Positions 17,001 to 24,079 of a stretch of DNA of 27,311 bases are shown one piece after another. Position numbers and translations under genes: made by a program. Under the pieces are notes generated by a model that did not search any database, had not been told where the DNA came from, and saw nothing but the letters and a program-made list of their open reading frames with translations. The stretch covers positions 1-27,311 of the forward strand of contig CAWIYI010000009.1 of the NCBI GenBank assembly GCA_963840245.1, given 5' to 3'. Every line of letters starts with the position of its first letter. Positions within the stretch are counted from its first letter, which is position 1. Source of the stretch: Bog-473 sp963840245 (lineage in GTDB: Bacteria > Actinomycetota > Acidimicrobiia > Acidimicrobiales > RAAP-2).

Positions 17001-17459
17001 AGCGATGCGGACCTGCAATCCTCTGTCGGTCGGCCACGCCTCGTTGGCGAAAGCGCGCTGCACGTCGAGCGCGGCGCCCAGGGCGTCGGAGGCCAATGCG
17101 AACGCGCCCACCACGCTGTCACCCTCACCCTGCTCCTCGGGTCTCACCCCTCCGTGCAGCGAGATGGCGGCCTCGAACAGCTCGTAGTGGCGAGCGATGG
17201 CGGCCGCCGCCCTGTCCTCATCGGCCTCCCACAGGCGGGTGGATCCCTCCACGTCGCTCAGTAGGAACGTCACCGTGCCCGTCGGCAGGGACCGTGCTCG
17301 CTCGTCGCTTTCGTGCAGTGGCACGTCGCCACGTCCCAACTTTGCTGGCTCAGCAAACGATTGTGTCATACCCATGTACGGATCGTCGCCGACCCCCGGC
17401 CCGACGACATCAGCCATATGGCCGATATGGGCTCCCGGCGCACCGACGTCATGCCGCAC
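14010..17459 (-). CDS. cyclase-like / NB-ARC-type ATPase / LuxR-HTH multidomain transcriptional regulator
   Basis: This is a large cytoplasmic regulator of the mycobacterial Rv0386/Rv1358/Rv2488c type. Residues about 58-230 form a class III nucleotide-cyclase-like domain (GTVTFLLSDVEGSTRLWE). An ATPase module follows with FVGRDAE and Walker A GAGGCGKT (280-287), then Walker B near FIVLDNCE. A helical repeat region (about 560-1060) comes next, and a LuxR HTH ends the protein (LTPTELEVVKLTAEGLTNPEIGERL...). In the cyclase domain both metal-type Asp residues (69, 114) are present. The substrate-selecting Lys/Asp are Gln110 and Asn166, the transition-state Asn is Ile173, and Arg177 is kept, so activity is doubtful. 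The start is unclear: GTG 17459, ATG 17417, 17375 and 17369 are all possible, and none has a good ribosome site. Base composition looks less GC-rich than its neighbours. Confidence 0.9.
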   Translation of the reverse strand: MRHDVGAPGAHIGHMADVVGPGVGDDPYMGMTQSFAEPAKLGRGDVPLHESDERARSLPTGTVTFLLSDVEGSTRLWEADEDRAAAAIARHYELFEAAISLHGGVRPEEQGEGDSVVGAFALASDALGAALDVQRAFANEAWPTDRGLQVRIALHSGVARLRDEDNYYGPAVIRCARLRSVAHGGQILLSDVVRDLVVDGLPDDVSLRNLGPHRLKDLGRPERVWQVCHPDIGADFPPLRSLDAVPNNLPAQLTAFVGRDAEMTMLREMLAQHRLVTLTGAGGCGKTRLAVQLAAEVADFHPGGTWWVELAGLSDPELVSAVVASAVGVRPELERPLIDTLGEYLAGLDAFIVLDNCEQVLSSVSEFADKLLRSVPDLALLATSREPLGIAGELAWRVPPLDRVSGEQLFVDRAALVRPGFLPDEAEIEWISRICERLDGLPLAIELAAARTRMMSPAAIAAALEDRFRLLTGGGRTAQPRQQTLEASVAWSHDLLDEPERALLRRLSVFNAGFTLEAAEVVCADGIVDSYSVLDLLGRLVDKSLVQADDPASESRYRLLETIRHYARDRLFESAESDQVRTRHLGWFLAYAERAEPELGAADGLLWMGRLDAEHDNLQSALEWAESSGDQEAVLRLVAALGLFWEARGHRHQGIGGRWFDRALAVDQGPSVARARALWAAAHMGIYGGDPSVTFARAPEALAVAEAVGDQRTMIRAAITIGYGMAMIAPQEGFAGLTDSIALARSIGDEWAVADGLKMMTIAWGARGDYDNALATSRELAVVANRLGNKFFLAWSHTTAAYVALHRGDFSTARGRLDTSIALCDEVGDPMTGWIALCWLGEVDAHTGDYVQAQARYERVLRKGVVSDGDLARHWAVPDLGALLLALGDVAGAARVIEPAVPDFENEVPMIRVPFLLVYGDLLAASGDEAGANAEYERARQAASQADNAPFTAAADYRLGQLARRRGESTEAEDLHQRALAVRHENGLVVEIAESLEALAGIAVDQESASEAARLFGAAQAIGDSTGRARAPAACIHYEQDLARTRQQLDDDAFQTSWTAGQSLNIDAAVAYVSRARGARKRPSAGWASLTPTELEVVKLTAEGLTNPEIGERLFISRATVKTHLAHTFAKVGVTSRAELASEATRRGL

Positions 17460-17644
17460 AGCATCGTGGCCACCTTGGAGCAGCCGCCCCGCCGATACGA
17501 CCCGTTGGTCGACGCGTTCGAGAGGCGAGCTGGCGCTCCACCTTCACCCCGAGCGCCATCGCGCACGCGCCCGCCGACAGGTCGCAATGGCTACCGGCCT
17601 TCTGACCAAGTACTCCATCGTCGAGTCGCGCTCAGCCCACGATG

Positions 17645-17658
17645 CCCACTCCCTCCGC
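17645..17658 (+). repeat. 14-bp copy of the tRNA-Ser 3' end (candidate att-like site)
   Basis: The sequence CCCACTCCCTCCGC is identical to tRNA-Ser positions 13864-13877 and in the same orientation. Integrative elements that enter tRNA 3' ends leave such duplications. The 3.8 kb between the copies holds one regulator gene and no integrase. Degenerate copies at 17667 and 17681 make a low-complexity origin possible too. Confidence 0.4.
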
Positions 17659-17756
17659 TCCAGATACCACTCGCTCCGGTCCACTCCCTCGGCTCCTCCG
17701 CTCCTAGTGGGAATAGAGGCGCGCGGCCGCCCGAGGAGGGCCGGGGGATCTTCTCC

Positions 17757-17786
17757 AGAACTGTAAGCAGAACCGTTTATAGTTCT
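17757..17786. promoter_or_regulatory. AGAAC half-site cluster overlapping a TATAGT -10-like box
   Basis: AGAAC occurs at 17757-17761 and 17769-17773, and its inverse GTTCT at 17782-17786. TATAGT at 17778-17783 is a good TANNNT -10 on the plus strand, about 200 bp before the MDR oxidoreductase start. The arrangement looks like an operator on a promoter, but no known regulator motif fits and no -35 is clear. Confidence 0.33.
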
Positions 17787-17981
17787 CGGAGATCAATCCG
17801 GCGGCCAGGTCTCCTGTGGCTCGCTGGCGGTCTTCGCACAGTCGATCTGGTGCCGCTATAACCTCGGCCCGATCACCCGGAGAGATCGTCCGCATTCTTC
17901 GGTGCGGCACCACGTCGTCCCGGACCATGTTGCGAGTCTCGGAATGCCGGCGGAGGGTCGAGCGGCAAGGGGGTACGACGC

Positions 17982-19022
17982 ATGGCACAGATGAGGGCCC
18001 TTCAGGTCACTGAGCACGGGCCGCCGGGCGAGGTCCTGGCGGTGCGGACGGTCGAGGTTCCGGAACCGGGCCCGGGCGAGGTGCGGGTCAAGGTCAGTGC
18101 AGCCTCACTGAACTTCAACGACATCGACCGCTGCCGGGGGAAGCTGGTCTCGGTGCCCACGCCCCCGCCCTTCACTCTGGGCATGGACGTCTGCGGCATG
18201 GTCGACGCCGCGGGAGAAGGCGCGGAGCAGTGGCTGGGTCAGCGCGTCGTCGCCATCACCAAGAACGCGCTCGGCGGAATCGCCGACTACGCGATCGCCG
18301 ACGCCATCTCGGTTTTCGAGGCTCCCCCCGACTTCGACGACGTCGAGGCCACGGCGTTCCTCCTGTCGTTCCAGACGTCCCACCTGGCTCTGTTCAAACG
18401 AGGGCGCCTCCAGGCCGGCGAGACCCTGGTCGTGCATTCCGGGGCGAGCGGGCTGGGCACCGCCGGCATCCAGCTCGGCAAGGCCGCGGGTGCCCGGGTC
18501 ATCGCCGTGGCGGGCGGTCCGGAGAAGGGAGCCCTCTGCTCCTCTCTGGGCGCCGACCTGGTCATCGACCACACCGCCGAGGACTTCGTCGAGGCGGTGC
18601 TCGTCGCCACCGGCGATGCCGGTGCGGACGTGGTGTACGACCTCACCGGCGGGGACTTCGTGGAGCGCTCCTGGCGCTGCACCGCGCACGGGGGCCGCTA
18701 CCTGGCCGTGGGATTCGCCGACGACGACGCCAACGGCATGACGGGGCGGCCGCTGCGGATGGCCTGCATCGGGAACATCGACATCGTGGCCGTCATGGTG
18801 GCGTGGGCGGACTCGGTGGACCCCGGCATGCGCCGTTTCGGGTTCAACCCGTTCGGCCGGGACGTCGCCGATGAGATCCATGCCGATCTCCTCCGGCTGG
18901 CCGCCGCCGGTGCGATCCGTCCCGCCGTCGGGCGGCGCGTCTCCATGGAGGAGGCGGGCCGGGCCCTGGACGAGCACGAGGCACGTCGTTCGTTGGGACG
19001 CACCGTCGTGAAGGTCGGGTGA
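17982..19022 (+). CDS. zinc-independent MDR family NAD(P)H:quinone oxidoreductase
   Basis: This is a 346 aa cytosolic medium-chain reductase/dehydrogenase, quinone-reductase branch. The N-terminal GroES-like domain (about 1-130) lacks the structural-zinc cysteine cluster. The Rossmann domain carries SGASGLGTAGIQLGKAAGARVIAVA (153-177), the NAD(P)H-binding loop. The tail AAAGAIRPAVGRRVSMEEAGRALDEHEAR...GRTVVKVG is characteristic. Likely substrates are quinones or alpha,beta-unsaturated carbonyl compounds. The ATG at 17982 has AAGGGGG eight bases upstream; the ATG at 17991 (MRALQV) also fits family alignments but is too far from that site. Its stop overlaps the sulfotransferase start as GTGA, so the pair is coupled. 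Confidence 0.92.
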   Translation: MAQMRALQVTEHGPPGEVLAVRTVEVPEPGPGEVRVKVSAASLNFNDIDRCRGKLVSVPTPPPFTLGMDVCGMVDAAGEGAEQWLGQRVVAITKNALGGIADYAIADAISVFEAPPDFDDVEATAFLLSFQTSHLALFKRGRLQAGETLVVHSGASGLGTAGIQLGKAAGARVIAVAGGPEKGALCSSLGADLVIDHTAEDFVEAVLVATGDAGADVVYDLTGGDFVERSWRCTAHGGRYLAVGFADDDANGMTGRPLRMACIGNIDIVAVMVAWADSVDPGMRRFGFNPFGRDVADEIHADLLRLAAAGAIRPAVGRRVSMEEAGRALDEHEARRSLGRTVVKVG

Positions 19023-20281
19023 GCACCGTCGAGTTCACCTGGCGCGATTCCGAGCTGCGCAGCCGGCCCCTCAGAGCGCTCAATTGGACGGGGGCGCAGG
19101 TGGCTCGTTTTGGGCCCGAGCTCCCCTCGCTCGCTCCGTCGTCCGTGACCTCGGCCGCCGCCAAGTTGGCCGGCTCCGACGACTTCGGGAGCGGCTCCTA
19201 CAAGGAGCCTCTCGAGGTGTACCTCCGTGCCTGTCAGGACGAGGCCGAGCTCACGACCTTCGGGCGCCTCTTGATCTCCAAGATGCTCGCCGGCGCGCTC
19301 GCCAACCGGATCGCGCTCCAGCGCTGGGCCAAAGAGCACCCCGAGGTGCGGGAAGGCCGGATCGAGCGCCCATGGATCATCGTCGGGTTGCCCCGGACGG
19401 GAACCAGCCTGCTGTCCATGTTGCTGGGGCTCGACCCTGTGGCCCGGCCGCTCCTGCAGTGGGAGGCCGCGCACCCCGTTCCGCCCGCGACCCTGGAGGA
19501 AGCGGCGGAGGATCCGCGCATCGCCCGCACGGCCAAGGACCTCAACGGGCTGATGAAGCTCAACCCGCCGCTCAAGGCCATGCACCCCTTCGGCGCCACC
19601 TTGGCCGAGGAGTGTGTGGCGATCTTCATGTACGACGTGCGCGCCTTGGCTCTCGAGACCCAGGCCCATGTCCCCAGCTACGCGCGCTGGCTCGAGCAGG
19701 CGGACATGACGTCCGCCTACGCCCAGCACCGGCTCGCGCTCCAGACCCTGCAGTCGCGCCAACCGACCGAGCGCTGGATCCTCAAGACCCCGAACCACCT
19801 GTGGCACCTCGATGCGATGCTCGCCGCCTACCCCGACGCCCGGGTCATCTGGACACACCGGGATCCCGGACCGGTGGTCACGTCGCTGGCCAGCCTCGCC
19901 AACGCCGGCCAACGCGTCCTGACCAGCCGGAAGGACCCCCGTCCCACCGCCGAGGAGTGGAAGCGCAAGTGCGCGTTCGCCCTCAGGTCGGCCATGACCT
20001 TCGACGAGCAGGCGGACGAGGGCTGGTGCCGGCACATCCACTACGACGCCCTGATCGCCGACCCGGTCCGGACCGTTCATGCCCTGTACGCCGATTTCGG
20101 CGAGGAGGTGGGCTCGCTCCATGCCCGTCGCATGCACGCCTTCCTGGAGGAACGACCCCAGGACCTCTTCGGCAGGCACCGTTACGACCCGGCGGATTTC
20201 GGCTGGACGTACCCCGGCCTGGCCGCCGAGTTCAGGGACTACACCCAGCGCTATCACATCGAGACGGGGGCTCACTCGTAG
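19019..20281 (+). CDS. sulfotransferase, family-3 type
   Basis: The product is predicted to transfer sulfuryl groups from PAPS to a small lipophilic acceptor. It has 420 aa, the usual length for actinobacterial members. The 5'-phosphosulfate loop is IIVGLPRTGTS (120-130), WILKTPNHL follows at 253-261, and the 3'-phosphate-binding segment is VIWTHRDPGPVVTS (276-289). No signal peptide or membrane segment is seen. The GTG start overlaps the MDR oxidoreductase stop by 4 bp, so the two enzymes are translated as a unit and may act on the same molecule. The acceptor is unknown; sterol, lipid or glycan substrates are all possible. Confidence 0.92.
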   Translation: MSTVEFTWRDSELRSRPLRALNWTGAQVARFGPELPSLAPSSVTSAAAKLAGSDDFGSGSYKEPLEVYLRACQDEAELTTFGRLLISKMLAGALANRIALQRWAKEHPEVREGRIERPWIIVGLPRTGTSLLSMLLGLDPVARPLLQWEAAHPVPPATLEEAAEDPRIARTAKDLNGLMKLNPPLKAMHPFGATLAEECVAIFMYDVRALALETQAHVPSYARWLEQADMTSAYAQHRLALQTLQSRQPTERWILKTPNHLWHLDAMLAAYPDARVIWTHRDPGPVVTSLASLANAGQRVLTSRKDPRPTAEEWKRKCAFALRSAMTFDEQADEGWCRHIHYDALIADPVRTVHALYADFGEEVGSLHARRMHAFLEERPQDLFGRHRYDPADFGWTYPGLAAEFRDYTQRYHIETGAHS

Positions 20282-20354
20282 GTCGCCACCGCCTGCGGGG
20301 ACCCAGCTGGCGCTGAGATTTCCGACCCCCGGGTTGCTAGTGTGCTGCCAAAAC

Positions 20355-20368
20355 AGGAACGTGTTCTA
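20355..20368. promoter_or_regulatory. KstR-like palindromic operator upstream of the ABC importer
   Basis: AGGAACGTGTTCTA fits the core of the mycobacterial KstR motif tnnAACnnGTTnnA, missing only the first T. It lies 60 bp before the solute-binding-protein start and overlaps a -10-like TAGGGT (20367-20372), where a TetR-type repressor would block transcription. The regulator itself is not in the window. Confidence 0.5.
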
Positions 20369-20372
20369 GGGT
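20367..20372 (+). promoter_or_regulatory. -10-like element (TAGGGT) for the ABC importer operon
   Basis: TAGGGT fits TANNNT and lies 55 bp before the start at 20428. It overlaps the palindrome at 20355-20368. The -35 region is weak, as is common for repressor-controlled or activator-dependent actinobacterial promoters. Confidence 0.35.
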
Positions 20373-20427
20373 TGCCGAGGGATGCGGTGCAGCAGCCGAT
20401 TTCGGTCCCGTGCGACAGGGGGTTGTG

Positions 20428-21816
20428 ATGATGAAGAGGGTCACCGGTCTACGGGCCCTGGGAGCGGCGCTGATGCTCACGACGCTGACCGCGGCGGGAG
20501 TTCTGATCTCGCCCGGGGTCGGTGGCGCTGCGTCATCATCTACGGCCAAGTTCGGCACGCTCCCGTCGCCTTGCGGCAAGGGGCATGCCACGGGCGCCAC
20601 CGACAAGGGCGTCACCAACACCACCATCAACCTCGCCTATGGCGACGACCGGGGCTTTTCGGGCCTCCCTGGTCTCGACCAGGAAATGGGTGACGCGGTC
20701 AAGGACATGATCTCGTGGTGCAACGCGCAGGGCGGCATCGACGGGCGCAAGCTCGTCGGCAACTACTTGAACGCCTCCGTGACCAACGTCGGTTCGGTGA
20801 TGACACAGGCCTGCAAGCAGGACTTCATGCTGGTCGGCGAGGGCTTCGCACTCGACGGTGCCGCGGAGCAGACCCGCCTGGGCTGCAACCTGGCCGCCGT
20901 GCCGGGCTTCACGGTGGCTCCCGTGGTCGCGAACGCGTACGAGATGTACCAGGCGTCGCCGAACCCGGCCAACGCCAGCCCGGTCTCGAGTGCGTACCAG
21001 GCCAAGAAGCTCTTCGGTTCGAAGACCAAGCATGTCGGGGTGTACGACTCCACCCTCTCCACCCAGCAGTCGTCGACGGACAAGGCCGAGCAGGCCTATA
21101 CGCAGGCGGGCTGGAAGTTCCTCCCCAATTGCTCCGCCGTGATCAACTACAACGGCGAAGCGAACTACACGCCGTTCGTACAGAAGCTCCAGAGCTGTGG
21201 GGCCCAGATCGTCTACAACAACGCCACGCCGGGGCCGACCCTCTACGGCGCCTTCGAGTCGCAGAGCCAGATCGGCTACAACCCGATCTGGGTGATGGAC
21301 TCCGGCTCCTACACGGCGGCCTTCGCGCAGTGGAACACCGCGGGCCTGGCCAACAACGTCTACGTCCGTCTGTCCTACGAACCCCTCGAGGCCGCCAAGG
21401 TCGTCCCCGCCGTCGCGCAGTACCTCTCGGTCGTCAAGAAGTACGGCGGCCTCACCTCGCAGTTGGGGGAGCAGGCGACCTCCTCGTTCCTCCTGTGGGC
21501 CACCGAAGCCAAGGCGTGCGGCTCGACCTTGACCCGCCAGTGCATGATCAACCAGCTCTCCAAGGTGACGAACTGGACCGGCGGTGGTCTCAACGCGTCG
21601 GGCAATCCGTCCAAGAACATCCCGCCGGACTGCGGCCTCTTGATGAAGCTCGACGGGACCAAGTGGGTGCAGGCCTACCCGAAGAAGCTCGGGGCCTTCG
21701 ACTGCTCCCCGAAGTACGTCGTCCCGAACACCGGTTCCGTGATCGGCACCACGCTCAATTCCCAGGGCTACGCAACCCAGTACGCCACCTCCACCGTCAT
21801 CAAGCCTCAGGGGTGA
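20428..21816 (+). CDS. LIV-type ABC transporter solute-binding protein, exported
   Basis: This is the extracytoplasmic receptor (periplasmic-binding-protein type I fold, Leu/Ile/Val family) for the importer encoded just downstream. It has 462 aa. The N-terminal signal has KR, a hydrophobic core (about 8-30) and a signal-peptidase-I-like GGAASS site. No lipobox cysteine follows, unusual for a binding protein in a monoderm. The mature part has ten cysteines, an even number suggesting disulfides. Two tandem ATGs (20428, 20431) follow AGGGGG; the first is reported, and the GTG at 20410 is rejected because it precedes the ribosome site. Expression is probably controlled through the KstR-like palindrome upstream. 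The ligand cannot be read from the sequence. Confidence 0.9.
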   Translation: MMKRVTGLRALGAALMLTTLTAAGVLISPGVGGAASSSTAKFGTLPSPCGKGHATGATDKGVTNTTINLAYGDDRGFSGLPGLDQEMGDAVKDMISWCNAQGGIDGRKLVGNYLNASVTNVGSVMTQACKQDFMLVGEGFALDGAAEQTRLGCNLAAVPGFTVAPVVANAYEMYQASPNPANASPVSSAYQAKKLFGSKTKHVGVYDSTLSTQQSSTDKAEQAYTQAGWKFLPNCSAVINYNGEANYTPFVQKLQSCGAQIVYNNATPGPTLYGAFESQSQIGYNPIWVMDSGSYTAAFAQWNTAGLANNVYVRLSYEPLEAAKVVPAVAQYLSVVKKYGGLTSQLGEQATSSFLLWATEAKACGSTLTRQCMINQLSKVTNWTGGGLNASGNPSKNIPPDCGLLMKLDGTKWVQAYPKKLGAFDCSPKYVVPNTGSVIGTTLNSQGYATQYATSTVIKPQG

Positions 21817-21871
21817 GCGCACAACACACCACCTCGCCTGCTCTTTGAGCTGAGCAACGGGAGCTCCGGCC

Positions 21872-24079
21872 ATGCACCTGTTCCTCACCTACACCATCCT
21901 CGGGCTGGTCACCGGCGCCGTGTACGGGATCGCGGCGTCGGGTCTCGTCCTGACGTACACGACCTCGGGCATCTTCAACTTCGCCCAGGGCGCCATGGCG
22001 ATGTTGGCGGCCTTCACCTACTGGCAATTCCGCTACGGCTGGAACTGGCCGGCTCCACTCGCGCTCTTCGCGGTGATCGCGGTCCTGGCTCCCCTCGTGG
22101 GCATGGTCCTCTACGCCGGCATCATGCGGGGACTCCGCCAGACGGCTGACGTGACCAAGATCGTGGTCACCATCGGCATCATGCTGGGGTTGATCGCGCT
22201 GGCCCAGTGGATCTGGAATCCCGGTGTGCCCCGGACCGACCTCCCGTTCTTCGGCAACGCGGCAAAGTTCAAGGTCCTCGGTGTGTACGTCACCGACCAC
22301 GAGGCCGTCGCCCTGGCCTGCGGCGTGCTCATCGCCGTCGGCATCCGCCTGCTGTTCACGAGCACCCGCACCGGCGTGGCCATGCGAGCCGTCGTCGACA
22401 ATCCCGCGCTCCTCCAGCTCAACGGCGGTCGGCCGGAGCGCTTGGCCGCCTTCTCCTGGGCGCTCGGAGGAGCCCTGGCCGCGCTGGCCGGCATCCTCAT
22501 CACCCCGATCAGCGGCGGCACCCTCGACGTCCATGTCCTGACCCTGCTGGTGTTGGACTCCATCGCGGCGGCGATGTTCGGCCGCCTTCGCAGCATCTGG
22601 CTGACCTTCGCCGGGGCGCTCGTCCTCGGTCTGGCGGGGACCTACGTGCTCGGTTACTTCCCCGAGTCGTGGTCCTGGGCCTCGAACTTCCGCATCGCGC
22701 TGCCCATGATCGTGCTCTTCGTCGTGCTGATCGTGCTGCCCCAGGACCGGCTGCGGGGAGCGATGCTGCTGCGTACGAGGGAGCGGTTCACCGTCCCCAC
22801 CATTCGCTCGGCGGTCACCTGGGGCGTGATCCTGCTGCTCGTCGTGCTGGCCCTCGAGCAGATCATGGGCACGAACGACATGGGGTCGCTGACCGTCGGC
22901 ATCACGTACGGCATCATCGCCCTGTCGCTCACCCTGCTCACCGGCTACGCCGGTGAGATCAACCTGGCACCGGTCTCCTTCGGGGCGATCGCCACGATCA
23001 TCGTCTTCCACCTCGGCCTCTCCGGCACGGGCCTCGCCCAACGGATCACGCCCTGGGGGCTTCTTCTCGGGATGGCCATCACCGCCATCGTGGGCGGTCT
23101 GATCGCCTTGCCGGCCCTCCGCCTCCGAGGCCTCTACCTGGCCCTGGCGACCCTCGCGTTCGGTGTCTTCGTCTCCGACATGATCATCGCCGACATCGCT
23201 CCGCACGTGCTGCCGATCTTCCACCTGAACTACTCGATCTTCCCCAACGGCACGCTGCAGATCCCGCCGCTCAAGCTCGGCCCGATCGACCTCAGCTCGG
23301 CGAAGACGTTCCTCACGACGTCGACGTGCATCTTCATTCTGGTCGGCATCGGTCTGATCGCCCTGCGGCGGAGCAACTACGGGCGGCGCCTGACCGCCAT
23401 GAAGGACAGCCCCGCCGCCGCGGCGACGCTGGGCCAGAACCTGATCAAGCTGAAGCTTTCGGTGTTCATGATCTCCGCCGCGATCGCCGGCCTCGGTGGC
23501 GTGCTGTTGTCGGCCTCGGCTGTGAGCGTCGACGCCAACACGTTCATCATCTTCGTCAGCCTGGCCCTCGTGATGCTGACCGTCGTCGGGGGAATCGGCA
23601 ACGTCGCCGGCGCGCTCATGGGCGGGATCCTGGCCGGGACCGCGTTCCAGGCCCTCACCTCCACCTTCACCAACCTGAGCACGGACGCCGGTGGCGGTGG
23701 GTTCTGGAGCGTCTTGGCCAATCTGTCGCTCGTGGCGCCGGCACTCATCGGCGTCAGCCTCGGGCGCAACCCGAGCGGGGCGGTCCCCGACATCGTGGCG
23801 CGGTACAAGCCACTCTGGCAGGCCAAGGGCGTACTGCTTCTCGGGGTGATGGCGGAGGTCGTCGCGTATCTGCTCGTGCTCACCAAGGTCATGGGGAACT
23901 GGTGGTTGGTGCTGGCCACGGGCCTGATCGCCATCGCCTTGCCGGCCGTGGGCCGGCTGGTGCAGCCGGAGGCCTTCGCCGGTCCAGCCCGCGCCCAACC
24001 GGTCCGCGACCGGCCGACGACCACGGCGCCCCCCGCCGTGGAGCCGGTCGTCGAAGGTGTCGTCGATGCCCGTTCTTGA
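21872..24079 (+). CDS. fused LivH-LivM ABC transporter permease
   Basis: Both membrane subunits of a branched-chain-amino-acid-type importer sit in one 735 aa chain. Residues about 1-290 are LivH-like (YGIAASGLVLTYTTSGIFNFAQGAMAML, then NPALLQLNGGRPERLAAFSWALGG). Residues about 310-650 are LivM-like (GITYGIIALSLTLLTGYAGEINLAPVSFGAIA, then GRRLTAMKDSPAAAATLGQNLIKLKL, the ATPase-coupling loop). A further pair of hydrophobic segments (about 655-710) and a Pro-rich cytoplasmic tail follow. The ATG at 21872 has CGGGAG about eight bases upstream and comes 55 bp after the binding-protein gene. It overlaps livG at the 3' end. Confidence 0.93.
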   Translation: MHLFLTYTILGLVTGAVYGIAASGLVLTYTTSGIFNFAQGAMAMLAAFTYWQFRYGWNWPAPLALFAVIAVLAPLVGMVLYAGIMRGLRQTADVTKIVVTIGIMLGLIALAQWIWNPGVPRTDLPFFGNAAKFKVLGVYVTDHEAVALACGVLIAVGIRLLFTSTRTGVAMRAVVDNPALLQLNGGRPERLAAFSWALGGALAALAGILITPISGGTLDVHVLTLLVLDSIAAAMFGRLRSIWLTFAGALVLGLAGTYVLGYFPESWSWASNFRIALPMIVLFVVLIVLPQDRLRGAMLLRTRERFTVPTIRSAVTWGVILLLVVLALEQIMGTNDMGSLTVGITYGIIALSLTLLTGYAGEINLAPVSFGAIATIIVFHLGLSGTGLAQRITPWGLLLGMAITAIVGGLIALPALRLRGLYLALATLAFGVFVSDMIIADIAPHVLPIFHLNYSIFPNGTLQIPPLKLGPIDLSSAKTFLTTSTCIFILVGIGLIALRRSNYGRRLTAMKDSPAAAATLGQNLIKLKLSVFMISAAIAGLGGVLLSASAVSVDANTFIIFVSLALVMLTVVGGIGNVAGALMGGILAGTAFQALTSTFTNLSTDAGGGGFWSVLANLSLVAPALIGVSLGRNPSGAVPDIVARYKPLWQAKGVLLLGVMAEVVAYLLVLTKVMGNWWLVLATGLIAIALPAVGRLVQPEAFAGPARAQPVRDRPTTTAPPAVEPVVEGVVDARS

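Larger units (their letters stand above)
17460..17981. other. 522-bp intergenic region between divergent genes
   Basis: I see no credible coding sequence here; short frames on both strands lack family features. The region is AT-richer than the rest of the window. It holds degenerate CCACTC-type repeats at 17645-17703, one matching the tRNA-Ser 3' end, and AGAAC/GTTCT half-sites with a -10-like element near 17757-17786. It must contain the promoters of both flanking genes. Confidence 0.7.

Noticed and set aside
17769..17786. Possible actinobacterial SOS (LexA) box from AGAAC and GTTCT
   Set aside because: The gap between the half-sites is eight bases, too long for the LexA consensus, and no repair gene follows.
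17704..17988. 94-codon minus-strand frame in the large intergenic region
   Set aside because: It has no ribosome site, no family features and a composition unlike a real protein, and it runs antisense into the promoter region of the MDR gene.
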